This document shows positions 33,653-42,548 of a DNA stretch of 45,156 bases, one piece after another (position 1 is the first letter of the stretch; each line of letters opens with the position of its first letter). The notes beneath the pieces are model-generated. The model saw nothing but the letters and a program-made list of their open reading frames with translations. It was not told the origin of the DNA and ran no database searches. The position numbers were made by a program, and so were the translations under genes. Source of the DNA: Candidatus Cloacimonadota bacterium. Lineage in GTDB: Bacteria; Cloacimonadota; Cloacimonadia; Cloacimonadales; Cloacimonadaceae. The DNA lies in contig JAJBAW010000021.1 of assembly GCA_020532545.1 (NCBI GenBank), positions 1-45,156 on the forward strand, given 5' to 3'.

Positions 33653-34085
33653 TTTGTCCTCCTTGCTTGTTGTTGCTACTTCTTTTGTAGGGACTTATGA
33701 TCAGATATATTGCAATCCATGCTACTACAATAACGGCAATTCGTATTATGGAGCCAATGAGATGATCTCCGATATGATAAAAATCAATATTAATAACATC
33801 AATCCCAATCAGGATCAGGAATATCAGACCCACCCAGGTGAGCCAGAATATAAGGCAGCTGGCTGCTGCAGATTGCGGAGAGTAATTGCTTTCGAGATAG
33901 TTCATGAATTTCTTGTTCAAAATATGATAATGCAGCAGGATGGCAAGAATCAAGCCCACGATAGCCATATAAACCAAGGGGACTCTTTGGCCAGAGCTTT
34001 CTGACGCAACAGGTTCCTGTGCCCATAGGCATCCCAAGAGTGATAATGCAACAATAAAAGTGATGACAACTTTTTTTACAGACAT
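33645..34085 (-). CDS. Small membrane protein with signal/lipobox and three TM segments
   Basis: A protein of about 146 residues. The N-terminal signal (VVITFIVALSLLGCLWA-QE) could be cut as a lipoprotein at LLGC or by signal peptidase I after LWA. Three TM segments follow (VPLVYMAIVGLILAILLHY; CLIFWLTWVGLIFLILIGI; SIIRIAVIVVAWIAIYLII) and a basic tail. No family recognised. ATG 34085 has AAGGAG six bases upstream; the open frame upstream of it has no such site. Tight packing with both neighbours marks it as a likely membrane subunit of the complex. Confidence 0.7.
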   Translation of the reverse strand: MSVKKVVITFIVALSLLGCLWAQEPVASESSGQRVPLVYMAIVGLILAILLHYHILNKKFMNYLESNYSPQSAAASCLIFWLTWVGLIFLILIGIDVINIDFYHIGDHLIGSIIRIAVIVVAWIAIYLIISPYKRSSNNKQGGQNG

Positions 34086-34102
34086 GATGATCTCCTTATC
34101 AT

Positions 34103-35686
34103 TCAAGTATAGATGTATCTTATTGTAATCTGACAGGTGTAGTCTTGATTGTGCAATTCATAATTTATACCCGGTAGAATGGTATGGGTGGATTCAAATT
34201 TGGAATGCCCTGTGAGCTGCCATCCATTGTCCAGGATGCTCAGCCTGACTCTACTTTTATTTGTGATCTTGAAAACTTGCGACTGCGACTTATAGTTATC
34301 GCGCGGAACGATACTATGCTCCTCTTGATCTTCATAAATGACAATGCCCCGCACACTAACAAACTGAATAAAAGTGTAGCCAAGGATAAAGAGGAGTGCC
34401 ACAATGCCCAAAAAGCTCAGGATGATTAGAGTTTCATGGGTGGACCTGATGGCGATTGTAGATTCAGGTCTCTTTTTATCGTTTAAGTTCTGCACGGAGA
34501 GTGCGATCTTGTTTGAGTAAGGGTTGATGAAAGAGAGAAGATCGTTTTTACTGTATATCTTGTCCAGGATCAAAGGGTTCTCCGTGAAGTATTCGCTTTC
34601 AAAACCCGGAGTAAGACTCAAACCATTTTCTTGTGCTTCCAGCAGAATATCGAAGCTGACCTGTATGTTAGGACGCAGGAAAACCAGCTTGAATTCCTGC
34701 CAAAGAGTGGGTTCAGGTTTAACTGTTATCACTCCCTTGAAGGATTGAGTCACCCCATCTGGGTTCAGGTCGTTGAGGAGCCTTGTGGGGCTAATGCTGC
34801 TACTTGCTTTTATGGGGATATGCTCTCCGGAATCGTTCACTATCTTAAGATTCACGATTTTTACTTTTGTGTCCTTCTTAAGATAGAAATGGTCGTATTG
34901 AGAAGATAGGTCAAAACTGAAGGCAATATCATTGGGCTTGCCAGTGGAAATTGATCTGGCGAGCTGCATTTTCTGGTTTTTGGTGAGGATGTATTTTTGG
35001 TCTTCAGATTGCAAGGTATAACCCGAATCAGCTTCCTTTGGCCTACCAATTTTAAGATGATCTGCTGTGATGGGGAAAAAGTGTAAGAGTTCCAGACCAT
35101 CTTTTCGCAAACGATCCCCCAAATCTTTGTAACGATCGTAATTATCTTCGTAGATCACCATATAGGCCATCATGCCCCGATTGCCTTTATAGTAGCTCTG
35201 ACCACTTACATAGGGCTTACCAGAAAATGACCGAATTAGTGGTATTACACTAAGCTGCCGCATTGTTTCTGTATTCTGAATGCTGTGGTAAAACCGATCA
35301 GTACTGATCTCTCCGGTGCTGTTGTCTACATTATCTGTTATGAAAATCACAGCAGGATGTTTGGTACTGTATTCGATCAAAGGGACATCCAATACGGTAT
35401 ACTTTCCATAGAAAGTTGAGGAACTAAGCTGTCCTAAAGAAGGTAGGGCCTCATAGCTGATGTTTTTCTTATCGGCTACACAATAAAAGAGAGTAGTCGA
35501 ACTGCTGAGCCCTGATTCTGATATTGCCGACTGAAAGAGTTCCAGTACTTGTTGGATACTGCCGGTTTCTGCAAAGCCACGCATACTTCCACTGCCATCT
35601 ACCAATATCGCTATATCGTTGGCCAGCAGAGCAGAACAAGCAATAAACAAGACAATGGCAAGCAGAGTAATCTTAAGTTTATTCAT
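34103..35686 (-). CDS. Membrane-anchored vWA domain protein
   Basis: A 527-residue protein with a signal peptide (MNKLKITLLAIVLFIACSAL-LA) and a von Willebrand A domain with an intact MIDAS start, IAILVDGSGSMRGF (D30-x-S32-x-S34). The downstream acidic loop is HPAVIFITDNVDNST. A beta-rich region follows, then one TM (LIILSFLGIVALLFILGYTF, about 420-440) and a cytoplasmic tail of about 85 residues. The vWA domain is therefore predicted outside the inner membrane, with the tail facing the tubulin- and Hsp70-like proteins. ATG 35686 lies four bases after the upstream stop; the open frame to 35782 lies inside the upstream gene. vWA proteins usually mediate metal-dependent protein contacts. Confidence 0.85.
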   Translation of the reverse strand: MNKLKITLLAIVLFIACSALLANDIAILVDGSGSMRGFAETGSIQQVLELFQSAISESGLSSSTTLFYCVADKKNISYEALPSLGQLSSSTFYGKYTVLDVPLIEYSTKHPAVIFITDNVDNSTGEISTDRFYHSIQNTETMRQLSVIPLIRSFSGKPYVSGQSYYKGNRGMMAYMVIYEDNYDRYKDLGDRLRKDGLELLHFFPITADHLKIGRPKEADSGYTLQSEDQKYILTKNQKMQLARSISTGKPNDIAFSFDLSSQYDHFYLKKDTKVKIVNLKIVNDSGEHIPIKASSSISPTRLLNDLNPDGVTQSFKGVITVKPEPTLWQEFKLVFLRPNIQVSFDILLEAQENGLSLTPGFESEYFTENPLILDKIYSKNDLLSFINPYSNKIALSVQNLNDKKRPESTIAIRSTHETLIILSFLGIVALLFILGYTFIQFVSVRGIVIYEDQEEHSIVPRDNYKSQSQVFKITNKSRVRLSILDNGWQLTGHSKFESTHTILPGINYELHNQDYTCQITIRYIYT

Positions 35687-35690
35687 TGTG

Positions 35691-36854
35691 TTATCCCATA
35701 TATATTGTTGCAGTTTGGATGCCTTGAGTGAGAGCAAACAAGTGATTGTCCAAAACCGAATATGCAATAAGTGGATCGGCAAAACCTGCAGAAATCGATT
35801 GTTGATTGAGCCATAAATCCATTATTGCGATATAGTCTTTTTGAATGTGTGTTACTGGCACACACATGGCTATGCCATTTGCGCTTATGCTGGGGCAGTG
35901 ATTCCCAAGGTTAATACTGGTAAGTGTTGCGTCCGGATCTTCAGTATAATTTGGCATATCCCAGCGGGAAAGTGTGGCACCAGCCAGCACATAGAGCAGG
36001 TTTTTTACAAAAAACACCCGAACAATAGGCTCCGGCATATCCCATTTATAGTTGGGGGCCTGGTTTGAGCGAAGTCCCGGAAGCCTTCCTACGTAGATGG
36101 TTCTCTGATTGAGACCCAAAACATAGTATTTTTGCCCCAAAGATAGAAGCGTTTGGGCTTTAACGCCATCCCATTCGCAATCCAAGATAATCTCTTGGCC
36201 CATCTTCATGTGGTCGAACATTTCATTTGCCCGAAGAGCTATTTGCCCAGATTCAGTGGTGCTGGCAATGATCATATTATCCCCACACGTGGCCAATGCC
36301 AATAGAATCTCTGAGGCTGGGGCATTAAAGAGCTCTTGAGAATCAGTGCCTTGAATCTTCATCACACATTTTTCGGTGATAAGGTAGGTATACTTATCTC
36401 TAAGGATATCTACTACCTTATCCGGACAATTGATCAGTGTGGCTTCTGCTTTCAGGCTGATCAGATCGACCCAGTCCAATACATACAATTGATGGCCTGA
36501 ATGAATGTAGATGAATCTATTGTCGGTCAGCATTTTTTTAATGGGCTGCTTAGCAGATGAGAGCTTGAAAGAGTGAACTGCTGGCTTAGAATTCCCTGAG
36601 TCGAAAATATACTGTATAAGGTGGGCTTGCCGATCCTCAGTAAGCACAAAGAGATGAGAATCGAAAAGAGAGAAGAATGCAGACTTAAGATTCATAGAAT
36701 CGAATTCATGCAGGCTTCTAAAAGGTTCGTTTGGGTTGAATTTTATCTGATCCCATGAAAGCTCTGTGTACTTTCGGTCAATAACCTTGCCACAGCGATT
36801 ACAATAGTAATTGCACACTGGTTGTTCATGACCTGAACTACAAATGTTTAGCAT
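35691..36854 (-). CDS. Zinc-ribbon beta-propeller-like protein, first gene of the tubulin/Hsp70 operon
   Basis: A 387-residue protein. The N-terminus MLNICSSGHEQPVCNYYCNR then CGK is a zinc ribbon of the C-x3-GH...C-x2-C type. The remainder alternates short beta strands that look like propeller blades (HLFVLTEDRQAHLIQYIF; RFIYIHSGHQLYVLDWV; KYYVLGLNQRTIYVGRLPG; LLYVLAGATLSRWDMPN). No signal peptide or TM. ATG 36854, right before the ribbon, has GAGAG just upstream; the frame stays open to 36959 but that extension shows no domain. The Hsp70-like protein of the same operon has a similar N-terminal ribbon. It may be an adaptor or sensor subunit. Confidence 0.75.
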   Translation of the reverse strand: MLNICSSGHEQPVCNYYCNRCGKVIDRKYTELSWDQIKFNPNEPFRSLHEFDSMNLKSAFFSLFDSHLFVLTEDRQAHLIQYIFDSGNSKPAVHSFKLSSAKQPIKKMLTDNRFIYIHSGHQLYVLDWVDLISLKAEATLINCPDKVVDILRDKYTYLITEKCVMKIQGTDSQELFNAPASEILLALATCGDNMIIASTTESGQIALRANEMFDHMKMGQEIILDCEWDGVKAQTLLSLGQKYYVLGLNQRTIYVGRLPGLRSNQAPNYKWDMPEPIVRVFFVKNLLYVLAGATLSRWDMPNYTEDPDATLTSINLGNHCPSISANGIAMCVPVTHIQKDYIAIMDLWLNQQSISAGFADPLIAYSVLDNHLFALTQGIQTATIYMG

Positions 36855-37600
36855 ACTCTCTCTTGTTAATAAAAAATCTGGCACTACATTCTCGTCACAC
36901 ATATTTAAAACCATCCAAGCTCCAATATCTTGATGCACGCATACAAGAAGATAGTGCAAATTATGTCAAGGTAAAAAAGATTTTATGTCAGAATGTCTGC
37001 ATGCACAAAGGTTTACTGGTAGCGGTAGTGCATCATTATAAACTTTGAGTAGCTTACTGGAGAGCCCATGATACATCATTTTTGATAGTATAGTAATCAA
37101 AACCATGTTCAACCTGTCAGGGCGTTCTTTAATTATATCTCGATCAGCAAAGATGTGAATGACTTATGGCTAAATTATTTTGCAATTCCCATGCAGTCAT
37201 TGATTATATTCTTTAACTTTCAACCGATACCTGTTTTGACTTGTCTTTTTGATTTGCCAAGAAAGCTACAGCAATTCTCCTTCTTTGTTCCCTGGCAAAC
37301 TCGTTAGATATTATCCTCTCAGCCAAAATTGAGAGTTATCACAGGAACATCACTGCATTAAGATGCCAAACTTTCCGACCGCCACAGTCCTTGTTTTAAC
37401 CCTAAATCGCCCCAGGTAAATGTGAAACAAGCTGGCAGGAGAGAAGATATAGGATATGAGTAGCGGGTATAGCAGATGCGGGAAGGATCGATTTAAGGTC
37501 AAAACAAGCGGAGCTAGATCTAATGCAGCCTGGCAAGAAAAGTCATGATAAGGTCAAAACAAAAGGCTTGGATCTCAAGACATTCAGGACGGCTCCCCCT
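36855..37600. other. Gene-free upstream region of the large operon
   Basis: AT-rich, with no ORF of protein character. On the minus strand a TTGACA (complement of 36964-36969) with a weak TTGTAT hexamer 17 bases downstream is a possible promoter for the operon. At 37490-37590 there is an imperfect direct repeat of the word AAGGTCAAAACAA. Confidence 0.3.
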
Positions 37601-37634
37601 CCGCCCTTCCTCTATCTTCTAACATGATTTCAAC

Positions 37635-37688
37635 GTGCTTTCGCCTCGAGATGACTCGAAACCTCAAGTCATCTCGAGGCGAAAGCAC
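37635..37688. terminator. 22-bp perfect hairpin
   Basis: Arms 37635-37656 and 37667-37688 are perfectly complementary over 22 bases around a 10-base loop (CGAAACCTCA). The hairpin has no T-run on either strand, so classical intrinsic termination is uncertain. It lies downstream of the lipoprotein gene that ends at 37784. Confidence 0.55.
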
Positions 37689-37729
37689 CTTAATAGCACG
37701 ACAAACACATAGGCGCAGCCTTAGCCTCA

Positions 37730-37766
37730 TGAGAGAAGGTGCGAAATCCATCCACACCTTCTCTCA
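37730..37766. terminator. 12-bp hairpin after the DUF2135-type lipoprotein gene
   Basis: TGAGAGAAGGTG (37730-37741) and CACCTTCTCTCA (37755-37766) pair perfectly around a 13-base loop, 18 bases after the stop codon. It has no T-run, and together with the hairpin at 37635 it forms a tandem pair. Confidence 0.45.
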
Positions 37767-37783
37767 CAAGTATTCTTTGCTAT

Positions 37784-40246
37784 TTATTTAACAGGAAGAG
37801 TGGAGGGATCCACTTTGCCATAGGTATTAGCCGGTTTCACGCTCCAGCCCCTTTCTGCATCATAGCTGAGCGTGGTGACTGTCCAGATATCTCCCGAATC
37901 GCCCAGGGTGCCATAATAGTTGATTGGGGGAAGATTCGTGTTTTCATCCTTATAGATCACCACCTGGCAATCGCTGCTGATCGCGTTTTCCGAATCGTGA
38001 TCGCTATAATAGTGAACCTGCACCAAATAATCACCGGGGATCGTTACCTGGGTAGTGATATTTTCCGGCCCGTAGCCGTTGGTATCATCCACATCCAGGA
38101 CGAGGCCGCTTGCCGTATTGCGGTGGGCATAGTAACACTTTTCCCCATTGGGATCGGTCATCCAAAAGTCCACATCGGTGCCGGAGGTATTCCAGGTGAG
38201 AGTAGCCCGCAGCGCCATCAAAGGCACGTGGGACTCGAAACTCATCGTCCCCTCCGCGGCCAGGGCGCCGGAAACGGCGATGACGCGGACATTATGTGTA
38301 ACGACATTCGAGGATCCTTTCAGGATGATCTGCTGCGCGAAATTGCCATTGGAAAGGGTGAGATCATAGCCATGCTCGATATCTCCATTGAGCAGCAGTA
38401 CAGCGGTGGTGAGCGAAGGATTGGATACTGTTCCCGTGATCTGCAGCACCCGATTGGTCACCACGGTTTCGATGGGATCGATGCTCACATTGAGCTCGAT
38501 GGGAAATTCCACGCTATCGCTGATGAGGACAGGGATATTGTTGGCATTCTGTGTTTGCATGGTATAGCGCAGCCAGCCATTGCCATCAGGCAGAGCAGTG
38601 GCGATGACGATGGGAACCTGGACTGCCTTGGTCTCCCCCGCGGCTATTGTGACGGTGGAGGGGCTGAGATTGACAGAGATGCCCGGGCTGCCCACCGCAG
38701 ATTGGATACCGGTAAGCGGCAATTCGCCGGTGTTGGATACCATGAGTTTTACAGTGGCTGTTTCGCCGGGATTGAGTTTGTTATCCGGGAAATTTTCTGT
38801 GGCGATCGTCCACTCGTCAATGGCCAGTTTCCCGCCCAGGGTGGTAACTGCCAGACTGCGGATCTTGGTGTTTCCGTCTTTATCGCTCACAGTCACTGAG
38901 ATCGTATATTCCTGTTGTTCAGAGGGCGTGAAGCTCATCCGGGTGCCTTGGTGGCTCATCTCGGTATAGGCTCCACCGGTGACTGTCCAGGCAAAGCTGA
39001 GGTCCTGGCCGATGGTGCTGATGCAGGAAACCCGCGCGGTCACAGCTTCGTTGATCGCAATGCAATCGTTATCCACTGTGAGATCTTCGATGAGGATGGG
39101 GTTATCCGCCAGTTTCAGCATCTTGGTAACCACCGAATTCACTTGACCCTGAACGATTTGCAGATTCTCATATACCTGTCGAATATAGCCTTCCGCAGTC
39201 ACGATCACGTTATAAGTGCCTGTGGGCAGAGGCTGTTCAAAAGTGTTGGGAGCATCGGTAAAGACCGTGATGCGCACGTCATTTTCAGGTTTATTGGCTT
39301 TGGAGATGGTGATGGTTTTGGGCGCAGTAATAGCAGGATCGCTCCCGCCTTGCTGATTGACCTGGATTTTCAGTGTGCCTTTGTCGGTCAAGGGCTGCCC
39401 GCTTTCTATATGCTGATTTATCACCTCATTTACCACACCACTGCCAAAGGCATCGGCAACAGTATTGACGCCCACTTCGGCTACATCCCGGAACAGTTTC
39501 GACCAATTGGTTCTCGATTCCGGATCGCAATATGGCAAGGAGCCACGGACTGCTTTTTTGATGGGATCGTCATCTGCCATATTGTTAAAATTGTTCAGCT
39601 TTTCCTGGGGAGTGATTCCGGGAATACTGCTATATGGGAAGGTCCCAAGATCCTCCGGATGATAACCCATGATGATTTCTCTCACCCTAACGTCTCCGGC
39701 AGCAACGTATTGCTGCATCTTTTCCACAGCGCGGGAACAGAAAGGAATGCCGGAATCCGGATCGTTGCACACTTCCCGGAGTGTTTTGTTGCCTGTAACC
39801 ACACGGAAGGTGCTGCGAGCCAGATGAGCTCCGCCTACCACGGTGTTACGGCCAAAATAATAGATGCCTTTGGCACAATCCGATCCGAAGGACAACAGCC
39901 CTTTGCTATCTCCATAGATTTTGATAGCGTTTTCGGCTTTGAGCAGTTTGTCATAGCCGGCGGCTGCGGATTCGGATTGCGAAATATAAGTATCAACCTG
40001 GGCTTTAATCTCGGCATAACCATCTTTTTCGCCCTTGGAACCGAGGTTTTGGATCTTGCTAACCATTGCGTCCCCGGTGGCTTCCCTGGCATCAAGGCTG
40101 CCATTGAGATCGGCCTGATACTGCCAGTAATTGTTCAGAGCGGCCACGGTGGTCAAATCTTTGTTTTTAGGGGTTTTCTCTTTGCAACCGCCTACTAGAA
40201 ACATGAGTGTGATCATCAAGATAATAAAGATTAGTCTGGTTTTCAT
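37784..40246 (-). CDS. Large multi-domain lipoprotein (PEGA-like, PKD-like, CARDB-like, DUF2135-like)
   Basis: An 820-residue lipoprotein with lipobox LVGGC (Cys21). The first 280 residues are helical and unrecognised. They are followed by a PEGA/carboxypeptidase-like repeat (PTGTYNVIVTAEGYIRQVYE), a PKD-like domain (LSFAWTVTGGAYTEM, TPSEQQEYTISVTVSDKDGN) and a CARDB/APHP-like domain (LNPGETATVKLMVSNTGELP). A further Ig-like unit and a DUF2135-like domain (TWNTSGTDVDFWMTDPNGEK, CYYAHRNTASG, DTNGYGPENIT, PGDYLVQVHYYSDHD) close the protein. It is probably an outer-membrane or periplasmic surface lipoprotein; partner unknown. It is more GC-rich than the operon at 22-37 kb and probably not part of it. 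Two large plus-strand ORFs over it are antisense shadows. Confidence 0.8.
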   Translation of the reverse strand: MKTRLIFIILMITLMFLVGGCKEKTPKNKDLTTVAALNNYWQYQADLNGSLDAREATGDAMVSKIQNLGSKGEKDGYAEIKAQVDTYISQSESAAAGYDKLLKAENAIKIYGDSKGLLSFGSDCAKGIYYFGRNTVVGGAHLARSTFRVVTGNKTLREVCNDPDSGIPFCSRAVEKMQQYVAAGDVRVREIIMGYHPEDLGTFPYSSIPGITPQEKLNNFNNMADDDPIKKAVRGSLPYCDPESRTNWSKLFRDVAEVGVNTVADAFGSGVVNEVINQHIESGQPLTDKGTLKIQVNQQGGSDPAITAPKTITISKANKPENDVRITVFTDAPNTFEQPLPTGTYNVIVTAEGYIRQVYENLQIVQGQVNSVVTKMLKLADNPILIEDLTVDNDCIAINEAVTARVSCISTIGQDLSFAWTVTGGAYTEMSHQGTRMSFTPSEQQEYTISVTVSDKDGNTKIRSLAVTTLGGKLAIDEWTIATENFPDNKLNPGETATVKLMVSNTGELPLTGIQSAVGSPGISVNLSPSTVTIAAGETKAVQVPIVIATALPDGNGWLRYTMQTQNANNIPVLISDSVEFPIELNVSIDPIETVVTNRVLQITGTVSNPSLTTAVLLLNGDIEHGYDLTLSNGNFAQQIILKGSSNVVTHNVRVIAVSGALAAEGTMSFESHVPLMALRATLTWNTSGTDVDFWMTDPNGEKCYYAHRNTASGLVLDVDDTNGYGPENITTQVTIPGDYLVQVHYYSDHDSENAISSDCQVVIYKDENTNLPPINYYGTLGDSGDIWTVTTLSYDAERGWSVKPANTYGKVDPSTLPVK

Positions 40247-40596
40247 TTTTCGACTCCTTTAATGCTTGCTTTCCAAAAATGACTTGGTGAATATGCCTGG
40301 AGCCCAGAGTTTGGGCCAGATTCCAAGTCAATATCCATCAGGTTTCCAGAAGACCTGTCAATAGGCCTTCACCTTACACAATCTATGTTTATGGCTGATT
40401 GCAAACATCACAAGCAACCTCTGGCATATTAATTCAAGTCCTGATTTTTCGTCAAGAATTATCTTATGCATATATAAAGTTGCCTTATTGGGGATGTATA
40501 AATCTGCTGATCATATTGACTGCTTTTTGCAGCAAAGTACAGCCCCCCATCCTGAAATAACAGTGGCGAAGGTTTCAGACCAATTGCTCAGGAGTC
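40247..40596. other. Spacer without visible gene
   Basis: About 350 bases between two lipoprotein genes on the minus strand. It is AT-rich and presumably holds the promoter of the 820-residue lipoprotein gene. I see no ORF or strong hairpin. Confidence 0.35.
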
Positions 40597-41067
40597 TTAC
40601 TGCATTTCCGGGGTATTGCGGACCTTTTCTTCCCAGTCGTTGGCACGGTTAATGATTTCAGCCAGATCTGCCTCTCCGAAGAGCTCTTTAATGTTTTCGA
40701 TGCGATCCATGGACTTCAGGTGATATTGCCGGGCAGCGATGGTCCACCAAACGTAGGCTTCCAGATCGCTCTGCCCTGCGCCTTTGCCTTCATGTCTGGC
40801 CAGACCGAGGTAATATTGGGCTTCGGGATCGTTGCTATAGGCCTGGGCATTAAAGACTTTCACAGACTCCTGGGCATCCCGGGGACTGGAGGGGTTTTCG
40901 TAAAGATAGATGGCTTCCTCCAGGCTGGAGGGTATGGTGAAGGCTTCTTGGGGGGACTCAGCATCTTCCGGAGGGGGCATTTTGGGTGCTTCGCGCCTGC
41001 AGCCAAAAGCCAGTAGTAAAAGCAGGGAAAGCGTGACCAGCAGAGGGATCAGGGCGGTTTTTGACAT
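40597..41067 (-). CDS. Small lipoprotein with Sel1/TPR-like repeats
   Basis: A protein of about 156 residues with a lipoprotein signal peptide (MSKTALIPLLVTLSLLLLLAFGC) and a proline-rich linker. The helical domain has a Sel1-like repeat (DPEAQYYLGLARHEGKGAGQ followed by SDLEAYVWWTIAARQYH, consensus AxxxLGxxYxxGxGVxxDxxxAxxWxxxAA). It is likely a periplasmic scaffold or adaptor. ATG 41067 has AGGAG five bases upstream; the longer frame to 41109 lacks one. It is a single gene, divergent from the XRE-ImmA module. Confidence 0.75.
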   Translation of the reverse strand: MSKTALIPLLVTLSLLLLLAFGCRREAPKMPPPEDAESPQEAFTIPSSLEEAIYLYENPSSPRDAQESVKVFNAQAYSNDPEAQYYLGLARHEGKGAGQSDLEAYVWWTIAARQYHLKSMDRIENIKELFGEADLAEIINRANDWEEKVRNTPEMQ

Positions 41068-41407
41068 ATATACTCCTATTTTTGATAAAGGGTATTTAGC
41101 TCTGTTCATAGCACATCCGGTCTGGGGCGATAAGCCTCTGGCGAGGTTTCTGGTTTGTTCATTTTTACATCCATTCTTTAATTAATATAGCCTAATTCTG
41201 CCCATTGCTATGGACAACATCTAGATAATATAATCCAGCGAATGCTGCGACCAAGCACAAATGCGCGGGGCACACACTCTGAATTCCGTCCGGTTGTGTG
41301 CATTCTAAATGGCTCAAATCGAACTTGGCTAAATCAGCTTATGCACAGATACACAGGCTCCCAATGTGGCTAAAGATAGCACGCAGTGATTTGTTAATAT
41401 TTTGAAC
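41068..41407. other. Divergent intergenic region
   Basis: Spacer of about 340 bases between the small lipoprotein gene (minus) and the XRE-ImmA gene (plus). No ORF with protein character; promoters for both sides are expected here. Confidence 0.35.
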
Positions 41408-41450
41408 TTGACAAGAAGACTAAGCTGCTTATATTAACATATAGTTAATA
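41408..41450 (+). promoter_or_regulatory. Promoter with overlapping palindrome for the XRE-ImmA gene
   Basis: TTGACA at 41408-41413, 16-base spacer, TATATT at 41430-41435. The palindrome TATTAAC-ATATA-GTTAATA at 41432-41450 overlaps the -10 hexamer, as expected for an autorepressor operator of the XRE protein encoded just downstream. Confidence 0.6.
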
Positions 41451-41477
41451 CAAATGAGAATCATGAAGGAGTGAGAG

Positions 41478-42542
41478 ATGTACGTTGGAGGAAAAATAAG
41501 AGAGTACCGAGAGAGAATTAATCTTTCAGGTAAAGGACTTGCACAGAGACTGGGAGTAAGCCCTGCTATGGTCTCGTATTATGAAAAAGGCTCAAGGCAG
41601 GTGCCACTAAAAACTCTTGTGAAGATTTCGGAAATAACAAAAGTGCCAATTGAGTATTTCATCACTGATAAGGATTATGTTGTGTATTCGGCTTATCGTG
41701 GTAAGGGCAATATCTCAAAAGAAGAAAGAGAAGAAGTGGCATCTTTTCAAGAAATTGTGGATCATTTGATAAATGTTGCTAATCTTGCTGGCTTTGATCT
41801 AACTTACAAAGGGCCACACGATTTTCATGGTAAAGCGATATCAGACCAGGGCATCGGCAACATCAAAACAAACCTTGAACTGCCCGCTGTGGTCGATTAC
41901 AAAAGTCTTGTTGAAGCCTTGTGGCTGCAATGGAAAATAGTCGTATTTGAGCTACCCTTTGTTAACAGAAATCTCTCTGCGATGACGGTTAGGCGGGATG
42001 GTGTGTTCTGTATATTTGTCAATAAGGGTCAGTCCACCGAGAGGAATCTATTCTCCCTGGCTCACGAGCTTGGACATGTATTGATGCACCTTGATACGGA
42101 TGAATTTATAGTATCCAGGCTTGGATCACGCGACCCCAAAGAAAAGGAGGCGAACGATTTTGCGTCAAGATTTACTGTGCCCGTCGCTTTACTTAGGGAT
42201 AAACTTGGGGATGGCATGTCGGCAGAAACATTATCAGCAGAAAACATTAGAGGCTTAGCCGAGTATTTTAATGTGTCTTATGAATGCATCACTTACAATC
42301 TTGTTAAAGCAAAGATACTTCAATATAATAGCCATGGCGTGGCCAGGATCAAACAAACCGTGAGAGAATACAATGATGAGATTACCATAGACGCATTCCC
42401 TACCATTTATCGTTTACTCGTATATGTGGCGTGGAACAATGGAGATTTGTCAATATCAAAGGCAAGCAAATACCTGCGGTCAGATATCCAAACAGTGAAC
42501 GATGAATTTAGACAAATCTGCCTCTTGTTAGGAAAGGAGTAG
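41478..42542 (+). CDS. XRE-family HTH regulator fused to ImmA/IrrE metallopeptidase
   Basis: A 354-residue cytoplasmic protein. The N-terminal helix-turn-helix (about 6-62; LAQRLGVSPAMVSYYEKGSR) is followed by a linker and a zinc-peptidase domain with HELGHVLMH (about 196-204) and the downstream acidic ligand region KEKEANDFASRFTVP. This HTH-plus-peptidase fusion is typical of regulators that are cleaved or that cleave partners in response to DNA damage or toxin stress. AAGGAG lies nine bases before ATG 41478. It is followed six bases later by a PIN-domain gene, so it probably acts as regulator/antitoxin of that module. Confidence 0.9.
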   Translation: MYVGGKIREYRERINLSGKGLAQRLGVSPAMVSYYEKGSRQVPLKTLVKISEITKVPIEYFITDKDYVVYSAYRGKGNISKEEREEVASFQEIVDHLINVANLAGFDLTYKGPHDFHGKAISDQGIGNIKTNLELPAVVDYKSLVEALWLQWKIVVFELPFVNRNLSAMTVRRDGVFCIFVNKGQSTERNLFSLAHELGHVLMHLDTDEFIVSRLGSRDPKEKEANDFASRFTVPVALLRDKLGDGMSAETLSAENIRGLAEYFNVSYECITYNLVKAKILQYNSHGVARIKQTVREYNDEITIDAFPTIYRLLVYVAWNNGDLSISKASKYLRSDIQTVNDEFRQICLLLGKE

Positions 42543-42548
42543 GCATAG

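Noticed and set aside
37739-40198. Two long plus-strand ORFs of 386 and 427 codons
   Set aside because: They are antisense to the 820-residue lipoprotein gene, which has a lipobox and recognisable domains; the plus-strand products have no domain and no ribosome binding site.
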